Assembly: GCF_012844345.1 (NCBI RefSeq)
Contig: NZ_CP051625.1
Location: 558,001-622,000, forward strand
Origin: Pseudomonas sp. gcc21
GTDB lineage: Bacteria > Pseudomonadota > Gammaproteobacteria > Pseudomonadales > Pseudomonadaceae
Reading direction: 5' to 3'
Length of the DNA stretch: 64,000 nt
In this document: positions 35,918-43,477 of the stretch, one piece after another
How the letters are laid out: each line of letters starts with the position of its first letter
Numbering within the stretch: the first letter of the stretch is position 1
The notes under the pieces: model-generated
Database searches by the model: none
Seen by the model: only the letters and a program-made list of their open reading frames with translations
What the model was told of the DNA's origin: nothing
Translations under genes and position numbers: made by a program

Positions 35918-35933
35918 GCGCAATAAGTTGCGC
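35918..35933. repeat. inverted repeat GCGCAA-4-TTGCGC
   Basis: Perfect 6-bp arms with a 4-bp spacer (TAAG), 160 bp upstream of the tssA start. Size and symmetry fit a dimeric repressor or activator site, but no regulator can be named. Confidence 0.5.
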
Positions 35934-36219
35934 ATATGTCGTTTGGCTGGATGTATCCTAGTTGCGAGCGTGGGCGTCGACAAGGCACGAACTGTGCGCT
36001 GGTTTGCTATATGGCAGATTGATTTGAACTATTGCTGGTGGCGCCAGAAAAACGTTACGAATATCGGTTAGCGATTTAGTGAGTGATATGTCAAGCGCTC
36101 TAGATCGACGCTTCCAGTGGTGTGATCTTGTTCGTTCGGAGGTTTCTAATTTTGTGCAGGGATTGGCAGTTTTGCTGTCTGATGGTTGACTCCCCTGATC
36201 AAGGAAAGACTTCGTTTAG

Positions 36220-36233
36220 TTAACAAGTGTTAA
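36220..36233. repeat. inverted repeat TTAACA-2-TGTTAA
   Basis: Perfect 6-bp arms with a 2-bp centre (AG) in the AT-rich part of the gap, 60 bp downstream of the PA2778-like stop. It could be an operator for the T6SS operon; it has no U-run and is too weak for a terminator. Confidence 0.45.
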
Positions 36234-36292
36234 ATTATTCAATTCCGAAATTTTCTAACTTTTGATTATGTAATAGATGTTCTTGGGAATAT

Positions 36293-37225
36293 TCAGTGAA
36301 GCTGACACTGTTCGTGTAGAGACTCGTGGAATGTAGACGGACAGTCGGGCTGGCCAGTTCCGCAGTTGCGGGCTTGCTTGGCGCTTGCTGTGCAACCCAG
36401 CGCCTCCAGCGTAACGGCGAGATTATTCCAGCCTACCGAGACTTTTGGATGCTCCCGGGTGAGTTGAAGAAAATGCCGGGCCGCTTCTTCGCGCTGGCCC
36501 TGAGCCCAGGCGACATTGCCCAGTCCGAAACGCGCGGCGGGCTGGTCCGGCCACTGCTTGAGCGCCCTTTCATATGCGGTTCGGGCACTTCTCAGCCTGC
36601 CAGTTTCTTCCAGTTCGCTAGCTGCGGTGAGGTAGGGCAAAGGCTCGGCGGTGGCGGGTAACTGGTCTGGCGGAAGCATGACCTGCGCCCAGTTGTCAGC
36701 TCTGGTCCAGGTTTTATTGAACAGCCTGAACGGTTCGCGCTGATCGGCGTTCAAGCCGCTGTGAAGAATCATGACCTGCTGATCCAGGTCGTAACCTATT
36801 ACTACCGCGTAATGCCATTGCGGGTACCAGTTCAGGGCAAGGTTCTGCATGACCAGCACCGGGTTGCCCGCTGCTACTTCGCGCAAGACCGACTCGATCT
36901 TTCCGTCGAGCGGGTAGGCAAGCAGATCCCTTTCGCGCGCCGCCGCGACCATTTCAACCTGAAGGCTGCCCTGGCGCTCGGGGATGTATACACGCTCGAC
37001 GAGTGAATCGGGCGTATCGGCCAGGCCTTGGTGATTCAACACCATTGCCAGCGCGGCAGGGCCGCACTGATATTCATCCTGCGGATGAAAGGGAACTGCG
37101 GTCAGCAGGACGTCACGGGGTATGTCCTGGAGCTGATGCTGGTCAGTAATGACGGGCCGACCCGCGCAGGCCGACAGCAATGCTGTCAGCCCAAGCACGA
37201 CAACAAGGCGCCATAGCGGCGACAC
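36293..37225 (-). CDS. PA2778-family lipoprotein with C39-like cysteine peptidase and TPR domains
   Basis: 310 aa. A lipoprotein signal (VVVLGLTALLSAC, lipobox LSAC, Cys20) places it at the membrane. A papain-like C39-type domain follows: Cys54 in YQCGPAALAMVL, His138 in PQWHYAVVIGYD and Asn159 in HSGLN would form the active site. Residues about 195-295 form TPR repeats (WPDQPAARFGLGNVAWAQGQ). C39 peptidases usually trim leader peptides, so the neighbour may be the substrate. It starts 6 bp after the PA2779-like gene, and the two families nearly always travel together. Function has not been established as far as I know. Confidence 0.87.
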   Translation of the reverse strand: MSPLWRLVVVLGLTALLSACAGRPVITDQHQLQDIPRDVLLTAVPFHPQDEYQCGPAALAMVLNHQGLADTPDSLVERVYIPERQGSLQVEMVAAARERDLLAYPLDGKIESVLREVAAGNPVLVMQNLALNWYPQWHYAVVIGYDLDQQVMILHSGLNADQREPFRLFNKTWTRADNWAQVMLPPDQLPATAEPLPYLTAASELEETGRLRSARTAYERALKQWPDQPAARFGLGNVAWAQGQREEAARHFLQLTREHPKVSVGWNNLAVTLEALGCTASAKQARNCGTGQPDCPSTFHESLHEQCQLH

Positions 37226-37231
37226 GGGGGC

Positions 37232-37639
37232 TTACCGGGCGCAATTGATGAAGCTGTAGATATTGGTCACACACAGAATGTCGGTAACGGCAAAGATCAC
37301 CAGAAACAGTACGATCACACCCACGACACCGGCGCCGGCAGGGGCATTGTCGAGCTGGGCATTGAACTGGGCGAGCTCGCTGGCCGTCAGGCTGTTGATA
37401 CGCTTTTCGACCTGGTCAGGGGATACGCCCATGCTGGCCAGCTTGTCCTGCACAGCCTCGTCTGCAAGCATGCCTTTTAGCGCGTCACGGTCCAGATTCA
37501 GCTTCTCTTCAGCAATAAGCTCATGGGTACCCACCATGGTGGTTGATGCCTGAGCCTGAATGCTTGCCAGGCTGGTCAGCATGAACAGGGCGGTGAGCAT
37601 GATAGAAATGTAGCGTTTGGTTGATTGCAGTAATTTCAT
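37232..37639 (-). CDS. PA2779-family small membrane protein
   Basis: 135 aa from ATG 37639, which has CAGGAG 8 bases upstream; an in-frame extension of 33 codons lacks support. A signal peptide (ISIMLTALFMLTSLASIQAQA) leads to a helical middle (about 40-98, with TASELAQFNAQLD) and a hydrophobic helix near the C-terminus (about 102-121), then a short tail with Cys123 and Cys133. It would be tethered in the inner membrane with its helical part in the periplasm. It forms a two-gene unit with the C39-like peptidase lipoprotein. No biochemical role is known to me; a substrate or partner of that peptidase is the simplest guess. Confidence 0.82.
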   Translation of the reverse strand: MKLLQSTKRYISIMLTALFMLTSLASIQAQASTTMVGTHELIAEEKLNLDRDALKGMLADEAVQDKLASMGVSPDQVEKRINSLTASELAQFNAQLDNAPAGAGVVGVIVLFLVIFAVTDILCVTNIYSFINCAR

Positions 37640-37784
37640 GATTACAACTCCTGTTTCTTTTTGTTTGGCTGTCCGTGCGGTCAGCCGTATATTCCGGTTC
37701 CCCGGGGCTGCAACCGGAAGCCGGTGCAGAAACTCCAATCAATCGACCCCCTTGCGGTTTCCAGGGTTCCGACTGGTAATGCGA

Positions 37785-39068
37785 TTATAGACCCAGCTTG
37801 TCCCTGATCTGGTAATACCAGGCGCCCAGCGCGGTGAAGGGAACGCGGAACAGGCGACCGCCGGGGAAGGGGTAGTGCGGCAGATTGGCAAAGGCATCGA
37901 AGCGTTTGGCCTGCCCAGACAAGGCTTCGGCAATGATCTTGCCGGCCAGGTGGGTATAGGTTACGCCGTGTCCGCTGCAGCCTTGCGAGTAATAGATATT
38001 GTCGCCCAGCCTGCCGACCTGGGGCAGGCGCGACAGTGTCAGCAGGAAGTTGCCTGTCCAGGCATAGTCGATTCGGGTGTTCTTCAGCTGAGGAAAGGTT
38101 TTCAGCAGGTTGGGACGAAGCATCGCTTCGACATTCGCCGGATCGCGAGCGCCGTATACCACGCCGCCCCCGAAGATGAGGCGTTTATCTGCCGAGAGAC
38201 GGTAATAGTCCAGTAGATAGCTCGTATCCTCTACGCAATAATCCTGTGGCAAGAGTGATCCCGCCAGATCTTCTCCAAGGGGTTCGGTTGCGATCACCTG
38301 CGTGCCGCATGGCATGGATTTGGCGGCTAGCGCCGGAATCAGGTTACCCAGATAGGCGTTACCGGCCACGACGACGAACCTGGCGGTGACCTGGCCCTGA
38401 GCGGTATGCACGACTGGCTTTGCGCCCTGGTCTACACGAATGACTTCGGATTGCTCATGGATGATGCCGCCCAATGATTCAACCGCTGCCGCTTCACCGA
38501 GCACCAGATTGAGCGGATGAATATGGCCGCCGCTCCTGTCCAGCATGCCGCCGACATACAAATCGGTAGCCACTGTCTCGCGAATTCGCCGGGTATCCAG
38601 CATTTCGAGTTGGCTGTGGCCGTACCGCTCCCACAACGCCTTCTGCTCTTCCAGCTGCTTCATCTGCTTGGCGTTGAAGGCAGCAAATACGCCGCCGTCC
38701 TTGAGGTCGCACTGAATGGCGTACTTCGCTACGCGGTCGCGAATGATCCGGCCGCCTTCGAAGGCCATCTCTCCCAATAGCTGCGCCTGCTGTGCACCCG
38801 CCGTCCGCTCGATGACGTCAATGTCGCGACTGTAGCTGTTGACGATCTGACCGCCGTTGCGCCCAGAGGCGCCAAAACCGACTTTGGCGGCTTCCAGTAC
38901 CCTGACTCGAAACCCGTGTTCAAGTAGAAACAGCGCCGCCGAAATACCGGTGTAACCGGCCCCGATAACACATACATCGGTGTCATGGTTTCCGTTGAGT
39001 GGCGGTCGGGGAGGGGCGGGGTTGGCGCTTGCGGCGTAGTAGGACGCAGTATGCGGCGTAGCGGACAT
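37785..39068 (-). CDS. puuB: FAD-dependent amine oxidoreductase, PuuB/OrdL-like
   Basis: 427 aa of the DAO (D-amino-acid oxidase/glycine oxidase) fold. The FAD dinucleotide site is seen at VCVIGAGYTGISAALFL (about 33-49), followed by GASGRNGGQIVNSYSRDID, typical of gamma-glutamylputrescine oxidoreductases, and a C-terminal QGCSGHGVTYTHLAGK that covers the flavin. Relatives oxidise gamma-glutamyl-putrescine or similar amines in polyamine breakdown. It is divergent from a LysR regulator 153 bp away, which may control it. Substrate cannot be fixed from sequence; the rest of a puu pathway is not nearby, although a lysine/arginine decarboxylase lies 4 kb away. Confidence 0.82.
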   Translation of the reverse strand: MSATPHTASYYAASANPAPPRPPLNGNHDTDVCVIGAGYTGISAALFLLEHGFRVRVLEAAKVGFGASGRNGGQIVNSYSRDIDVIERTAGAQQAQLLGEMAFEGGRIIRDRVAKYAIQCDLKDGGVFAAFNAKQMKQLEEQKALWERYGHSQLEMLDTRRIRETVATDLYVGGMLDRSGGHIHPLNLVLGEAAAVESLGGIIHEQSEVIRVDQGAKPVVHTAQGQVTARFVVVAGNAYLGNLIPALAAKSMPCGTQVIATEPLGEDLAGSLLPQDYCVEDTSYLLDYYRLSADKRLIFGGGVVYGARDPANVEAMLRPNLLKTFPQLKNTRIDYAWTGNFLLTLSRLPQVGRLGDNIYYSQGCSGHGVTYTHLAGKIIAEALSGQAKRFDAFANLPHYPFPGGRLFRVPFTALGAWYYQIRDKLGL

Positions 39069-39221
39069 GGCACACCTATGTTTGAAATATTTTACATCGC
39101 TGATCCTACCGCTCTGTCCGCTGTAGCGCTACCAGACAGTCAGTTAATCAGTCGGTTATTACGCCGACGAGACTGAAGGTTTACAATTCGCATACTTTGT
39201 TGCGCTACAGGAACAGTTGTC

Positions 39222-40124
39222 ATGGGATTGGATGACGCGCTCGTTTTCACCCGGGTGGTGGAGTGCCACAGTTTTACCAGTGCTGCGCTGACTCTGAACA
39301 TGCAGAAGTCCACGGTCAGCAGGCGGATTGCTCAGCTTGAATCCCGCCTCGGCGTGCGTCTGCTCAACCGGACCACACGCAAACTCCGCCTGACCGAAGT
39401 CGGGCAGGCGTACTATGAGCGTTGCCGTCAGATAATGCAGGAATTTGCTGAAGCCGAGCAGGCTATCATGCAGTTGCAAAGCGAGCCGACCGGCCTGCTG
39501 CGAATAACGTCGCCTATCGAATTCGGCCAGCTGTTTCTCGGCGGCGTGGTCGGAGAGTTCATGTGCCGCTATCCCTCGATCCGGGTCGAGGTGGAGCTCA
39601 CCACGCGGGTTGTCAATCCGGTCGAGGAGGGCATCGACATCGCCATCCATCGTGGGCGCCCGCAGGATTCGAGCCTGGTGGCCCGCTCGATGCTTGCAAG
39701 CCCGAGACAGTTGTACGCAAGCCCGGCCTATATTGCTCAGTACGGAATGCCAGAGCGTCCTGAAGACCTTTCCGCGCACCGTTGCATCCAGACGCTGATG
39801 GACGGTGGACGTAAGTGGCACTTCCAGCAGCCCCAGACAAGCGTCACCATTACCCCGGTAATGACGGTGAACAACATCACCTTCGCCCGTGAAGCCGCCC
39901 TGGCCGGCACCGGCATCATCAACGTTCCCGCGTTCATTGCCGAGCCCTGTGTGGAGGAGGGCACGCTGTGCCGCATATTGGAAGGTACAGTGCTACCGTC
40001 CACTGAGCTGTATGCGCTTTATCCTTCGAGACGCTTCCAGGCGATGAAGGTAAAGGCGTTCATCGACTACATGATCGAACGGCTCGAGACATTCATCGAC
40101 CGGCCGCTAGAGACTAACCTTTAA
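39222..40124 (+). CDS. LysR-family transcriptional regulator
   Basis: 300 aa. The N-terminal winged helix-turn-helix (about 1-60) shows FTSAALTLNMQKSTVSRRIAQLESRLGVRLL and RTTRKLRLTE. The rest is a periplasmic-binding-protein-like effector domain in the CrgA/DmlR-type subgroup. It is divergent from the PuuB-like gene across 153 bp, the classic arrangement in which a LysR protein controls its neighbour from the shared promoter region. The ligand is unknown. Confidence 0.92.
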   Translation: MGLDDALVFTRVVECHSFTSAALTLNMQKSTVSRRIAQLESRLGVRLLNRTTRKLRLTEVGQAYYERCRQIMQEFAEAEQAIMQLQSEPTGLLRITSPIEFGQLFLGGVVGEFMCRYPSIRVEVELTTRVVNPVEEGIDIAIHRGRPQDSSLVARSMLASPRQLYASPAYIAQYGMPERPEDLSAHRCIQTLMDGGRKWHFQQPQTSVTITPVMTVNNITFAREAALAGTGIINVPAFIAEPCVEEGTLCRILEGTVLPSTELYALYPSRRFQAMKVKAFIDYMIERLETFIDRPLETNL

Positions 40125-40193
40125 GCGCTGATAAGATTCCCTTTTTCCTGTACAGCCCGCGATCCAACCGGGTTGTTTCTGACGAGAGACTTC

Positions 40194-41675
40194 ATGACTG
40201 TTCGTACCCGAATTGCCCCGTCCCCCACCGGCGACCCCCACGTCGGCACGGCTTATATCGCATTGTTCAACCAGTGTTTTGCTCGCCAGCACGGCGGCCA
40301 GTTCATCCTGCGTATCGAGGATACCGATCAGGTACGGTCCACCGCCGAATCGGAGAAGCAGATCCTTGATTCGTTGCGTTGGCTGGGGCTGGAATGGGAT
40401 GAAGGTCCGGATGTTGGCGGCCCGCATGGCCCGTATCGGCAGAGCGAGCGCAGCGCGATTTACCGGGAGCACAGCGAGCAGTTGATTCACAACGGCCACG
40501 CTTTCCGCTGCTTCTGTACCTCTGAGAGGCTCGATGCCTTGCGCGCAGAGCAGATGGCCAACAAGCAGACGCCGGGTTACGACGGTCACTGCCTCAGTCT
40601 GCAGGCTGAGGAGGTTGAGCGTCGCCTGGCCTCCGGCGAACCGCATGTGGTGCGTATGAAAGTCCCGAACGAAGGTATCTGCACGGTGCAGGACATGCTG
40701 CGCGGCGAGATCGACATCCCCTGGGAACAGGTGGACATGCAGGTGTTGATGAAGGCGGACGGCTTGCCTACCTATCACCTGGCTAACGTGGTTGACGATC
40801 ATCTGATGGGTATCACCCATGTACTGCGCGGCGAAGAGTGGATCAACTCTGCACCCAAGCACATGCTGCTGTATCAGTTCTTCGGTTGGGATATGCCTGA
40901 GCTGTGCCATATGCCACTGCTGCGCAATCCGGACAAGAGCAAGCTCTCCAAACGCAAGAATCCCACCAGCATTACCTTCTACGAGCGCATGGGCTATCTG
41001 CCGCACGCTTTGCTCAATTATCTGGGGCGAATGGGCTGGTCGATGCCGGATGAGCGCGAGAAGTTCTCCCTCGATGAGATGGTGGCTCACTTTGATATTC
41101 AGCGTGTCTCATTGGGTGGACCGATCTTTGACGTCGAGAAGCTGGCCTGGCTCAACGGTCAGTGGATTCGCGAACTGTCCGAGGATGATTTTATCCAGGC
41201 GGTCCAGCGTTGGGCGCTCAACCCTGAATACTTGCGCCCTATGGTGCCGTTGGTTCAAGCGCGGGTCGAGACGTTCAGCGACCTGGTTCCCCTGGCGGGC
41301 TTTTTCCTGAGTGGCAAGGTGAATCCGGCTCCCGAATTGTTTGTCCACAAGAAGTTATCGCCTGATCAGGTTCGCCAGGCGTTGCAGCTGCTTCTGTGGA
41401 AGCTGGAGGCGCTACGCGAATGGGACAAGGACAACATCACTGCGAGCATTCAGTTCATCGCAGAGGGGCTGGAGCTCAAGCTTCGGGATTTGATGCCGCT
41501 GCTTTTCGCTGCGATCACCGGCCAGGCAAGTTCAGTCTCGGTACTGGACGCCATGGCCCACCTGGGACCGGACCTGACTCGCTTCAGGTTGCGTCAGGCA
41601 CTGGAGCTGCTTGGCGGAAGCTCGAAGAAGGAAGTCAAGGCCTGGGAGAAGCTGCTCGCGGCAATGAGTGCGTGA
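40194..41675 (+). CDS. gltX: glutamyl-tRNA synthetase GltX
   Basis: 493 aa from ATG 40194 ([18 protein letters not shown]), matching Pseudomonas GltX length; seven in-frame codons upstream were discarded. Class I synthetase motifs: the HIGH equivalent [10 protein letters not shown] and the KMSKS equivalent KSKLSKRK. It charges tRNA-Glu, and a tRNA-Glu gene lies 278 bp downstream. The C-terminal anticodon-binding domain is complete. A GC hairpin follows the stop. Confidence 0.98.
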   Translation: MTVRTRIAPSPTGDPHVGTAYIALFNQCFARQHGGQFILRIEDTDQVRSTAESEKQILDSLRWLGLEWDEGPDVGGPHGPYRQSERSAIYREHSEQLIHNGHAFRCFCTSERLDALRAEQMANKQTPGYDGHCLSLQAEEVERRLASGEPHVVRMKVPNEGICTVQDMLRGEIDIPWEQVDMQVLMKADGLPTYHLANVVDDHLMGITHVLRGEEWINSAPKHMLLYQFFGWDMPELCHMPLLRNPDKSKLSKRKNPTSITFYERMGYLPHALLNYLGRMGWSMPDEREKFSLDEMVAHFDIQRVSLGGPIFDVEKLAWLNGQWIRELSEDDFIQAVQRWALNPEYLRPMVPLVQARVETFSDLVPLAGFFLSGKVNPAPELFVHKKLSPDQVRQALQLLLWKLEALREWDKDNITASIQFIAEGLELKLRDLMPLLFAAITGQASSVSVLDAMAHLGPDLTRFRLRQALELLGGSSKKEVKAWEKLLAAMSA

Positions 41676-41682
41676 ATGCTCA

Positions 41683-41700
41683 AGCCCGGTTCGCCGGGCT
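41683..41700 (+). terminator. stem-loop after gltX
   Basis: AGCCCGG-TTCG-CCGGGCT, a perfect 7-bp stem with a stable UUCG tetraloop, starting 8 bases after the gltX stop. No U-run follows, so it may be an RNA-stabilising end or a weak terminator. Confidence 0.55.
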
Positions 41701-41745
41701 GCGGCGGGCTTGACGCGTTAAGTTGCTGTTTTGCGTTAAATTCTG

Positions 41746-41774
41746 TTGACAGACCATGGCATGAATCATAATAT
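41746..41774 (+). promoter_or_regulatory. sigma-70 promoter of the tRNA operon
   Basis: TTGACA (41746-41751), a 17-bp spacer and TAATAT (41769-41774). The -35 is perfect and the -10 near-perfect. The bases after the -10 are GC-rich (GCGCCCC), the discriminator type found at stable-RNA promoters under ppGpp control. The first tRNA begins 18 bp further on. Confidence 0.85.
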
Positions 41775-41792
41775 GCGCCCCGTCCAGAAGAC

Positions 41793-41868
41793 GGGGCTAT
41801 AGCTCAGCTGGGAGAGCGCCTGCATGGCATGCAGGAGGTCAGCGGTTCGATCCCGCTTAGCTCCACCA
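41793..41868 (+). tRNA. tRNA-Ala (anticodon GGC)
   Basis: 76 nt with encoded CCA. Acceptor arm GGGGCTA/TAGCTCC, D-arm GCTC..GAGC, anticodon stem CCTGC/GCAGG with loop ATGGCAT (anticodon GGC), and T-arm AGCGG-TTCGATC-CCGCT. It is identical to the copy at 42076-42151. Confidence 0.97.
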
Positions 41869-41952
41869 ATTTTTTTGGTCAACGTTCTGCGTTGACCTGT
41901 TTTATCACTGATGCCTTGAGGCACCCAGCCTCAAACGCATAGAAGGGTTTGC

Positions 41953-42028
41953 GTCCCCTTCGTCTAGTGGCCTAGGACACCGCCCTTTCACGGCGGTAAC
42001 AGGGGTTCGAGTCCCCTAGGGGACGCCA
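41953..42028 (+). tRNA. tRNA-Glu (anticodon TTC)
   Basis: 76 nt with encoded CCA. Acceptor GTCCCCT pairs with AGGGGAC, anticodon stem CCGCC/GGCGG with loop CTTTCAC (anticodon TTC), T-loop TTCGAGT. It lies between two identical tRNA-Ala genes and downstream of gltX, which charges it. Confidence 0.97.
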
Positions 42029-42075
42029 TTATTGATCCGGTACAGGTAATATCGTATCGGCGGTCGCAAGACCAC

Positions 42076-42151
42076 GGGGCTATAGCTCAGCTGGGAGAGC
42101 GCCTGCATGGCATGCAGGAGGTCAGCGGTTCGATCCCGCTTAGCTCCACCA
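42076..42151 (+). tRNA. tRNA-Ala (anticodon GGC), second copy
   Basis: 76 nt, base-for-base the same as the gene at 41793-41868, including the CCA. It is last in the three-tRNA transcript, 5 bp before the terminator. Confidence 0.97.
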
Positions 42152-42155
42152 CTTC

Positions 42156-42188
42156 AAAGGGCCGACATTCAATGTCGGCCCTTTTTTT
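42156..42188 (+). terminator. rho-independent terminator of the tRNA operon
   Basis: AAAGGGCCGACAT and its complement flank a 5- to 7-base loop, followed by a run of seven T. The stem is about 12 bp. A strong intrinsic terminator placed 5 bp after the last tRNA. Confidence 0.93.
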
Positions 42189-42256
42189 GTGCTCGTGAAA
42201 GCTGCGGCGGACCGGTATGCCGGCGCGATAGGCGCCGGTGTCGGTTTTACGCGTGG

Positions 42257-43198
42257 CTACTGCGCGATGGGTATGAGCCGGGCGAGCGCCGTGTCCACTA
42301 CGCGTCGCGGCAAGCGCCGTGCCTTGCCCAGCGCCTTGCGCAGCCCGCCTGATGGTGCTGCACCCAGTTCATTCGGCTTCATGCCAGGCACGTACATGCG
42401 GTTGGTCTCGATACAGAACACTGGCTTGCCGGCAGTACGCATGATCTCGATTGCCTGTGCTTTTTCGCTCTCGATAAACAACTGCGCCAGCGGATTGTTA
42501 CGGTATATCTCGGCTTTGAACTTATGATGCATGTTGAGACGGCGCCGTTCTTCGGCCGAGGGCAGATCCAGCATATGCAGGGTGCCATAGCGCACGCCGT
42601 TCCGTTGTAGCCATTGCTCCGTCTCGGTGCGGTATTTTTCGAGTCGGCTGGTTACCAGGTGCGCTACCGGTAGCGAAGGGATGTGAAGCGGTCGGGTAGC
42701 GCTGAGGAAGTTGCGATATTCAGGACCGTCGTCGTTCTCGGCCTGAGTGGGGTCAACGCATAGCACGCCGTCGATATCGAAGCACGCCTGGCTGACCAGC
42801 GGGTGATGCATGATGTTCCACTCGTACACGCGGGGATGCTCAAGCACCTCCAGCACCAGGTCTATATCCAGCACGTGTTCTCTTTCGGCGAAGGCTACCA
42901 GGGTCGTCACCGACGCGGCGCAATGCTGTTTGAGTTTCTCGCTTGCCTGGTGCAATGAGTGTGGGTTCGACAGACAGTCATCGACCAGCAATATTCTTGC
43001 AGCGCCGGTTTCGGGTAGGACGTCGCTACGCAGTAGTGTTTGCAGGTCCGTGCTCGGCTGGTTCAGTTTCAGCGCGATGATGTTCGCTACCAGCATGCCG
43101 CCACGGGACGCCCCAACTACCAGTTCGACGTCACGGGGGAAGTTGCCGGCATGATCATTGATTAGCGTTGAGAGGTCGTTCAGGCTTCGATAGTTCAT
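42257..43198 (-). CDS. phosphoribosyltransferase-HAD hydrolase fusion protein
   Basis: 313 aa cytoplasmic protein with two parts. Residues 1 to about 130 are a type I phosphoribosyltransferase fold: VELVVGASRGGMLVAN in the N-terminal region and the PRPP-binding loop ILLVDDCLSNPHSL. Residues about 138-285 are HAD-like, with motif I FDIDGVLCVDPT (nucleophile and second Asp) and a lysine-containing SRLEKYRTETEQWL. The HAD half could dephosphorylate a product of the transferase half or another sugar phosphate. Such proteins occur in surface-polysaccharide clusters, but no sugar genes are near here. No named function is safe. It lies 279 bp downstream of the decarboxylase gene on the same strand. 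Confidence 0.75.
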   Translation of the reverse strand: MNYRSLNDLSTLINDHAGNFPRDVELVVGASRGGMLVANIIALKLNQPSTDLQTLLRSDVLPETGAARILLVDDCLSNPHSLHQASEKLKQHCAASVTTLVAFAEREHVLDIDLVLEVLEHPRVYEWNIMHHPLVSQACFDIDGVLCVDPTQAENDDGPEYRNFLSATRPLHIPSLPVAHLVTSRLEKYRTETEQWLQRNGVRYGTLHMLDLPSAEERRRLNMHHKFKAEIYRNNPLAQLFIESEKAQAIEIMRTAGKPVFCIETNRMYVPGMKPNELGAAPSGGLRKALGKARRLPRRVVDTALARLIPIAQ

Positions 43199-43477
43199 TG
43201 CAGCTGCTCCTGGCCTGGTTATCTGCGCCGGGGCGGATAACGCGAGTTGTCTGAGTGAGCTCCAGGATTCGCGCGACGGGCGCAGACCAGAACTCGATCC
43301 GATGCTCTTCCTGATGAGAATGTGCAGGTCGTTGCAAGGCCGATATTCAACAGGAAGAGTGCCCAGCCTGCGACTCTTTCATGACGGCAGTGTGACCTGA
43401 AGCGGAGGAATGTTGAGGACCGAGAAAGAGTCGTCATCACTCATCGCACTGCGGGCCCTGTCTGGGGCCTAGCTGGC

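Larger units (their letters stand above)
35759..36292. promoter_or_regulatory. 534-bp non-coding region upstream of the T6SS operon
   Basis: No gene is seen. The region must contain the end of the PA2778-like transcript and the promoter of tssA, both read on the minus strand. Its right end (about 36200-36292) is clearly AT-rich compared with the neighbours. Two short perfect inverted repeats are listed separately. A minus-strand TTGACA at 36089-36094 lacks a good -10 at the right distance. I searched by eye for a -24/-12 sigma-54 promoter and found none with correct spacing, which is notable given the sigma-54 activator encoded in the operon. Confidence 0.6.

Noticed and set aside
41793..42151. 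Mobile element or integration site at the tRNA genes
   Set aside because: No integrase, no partial tRNA copy and no foreign cargo follow; both tRNA-Ala genes are whole and in one operon.
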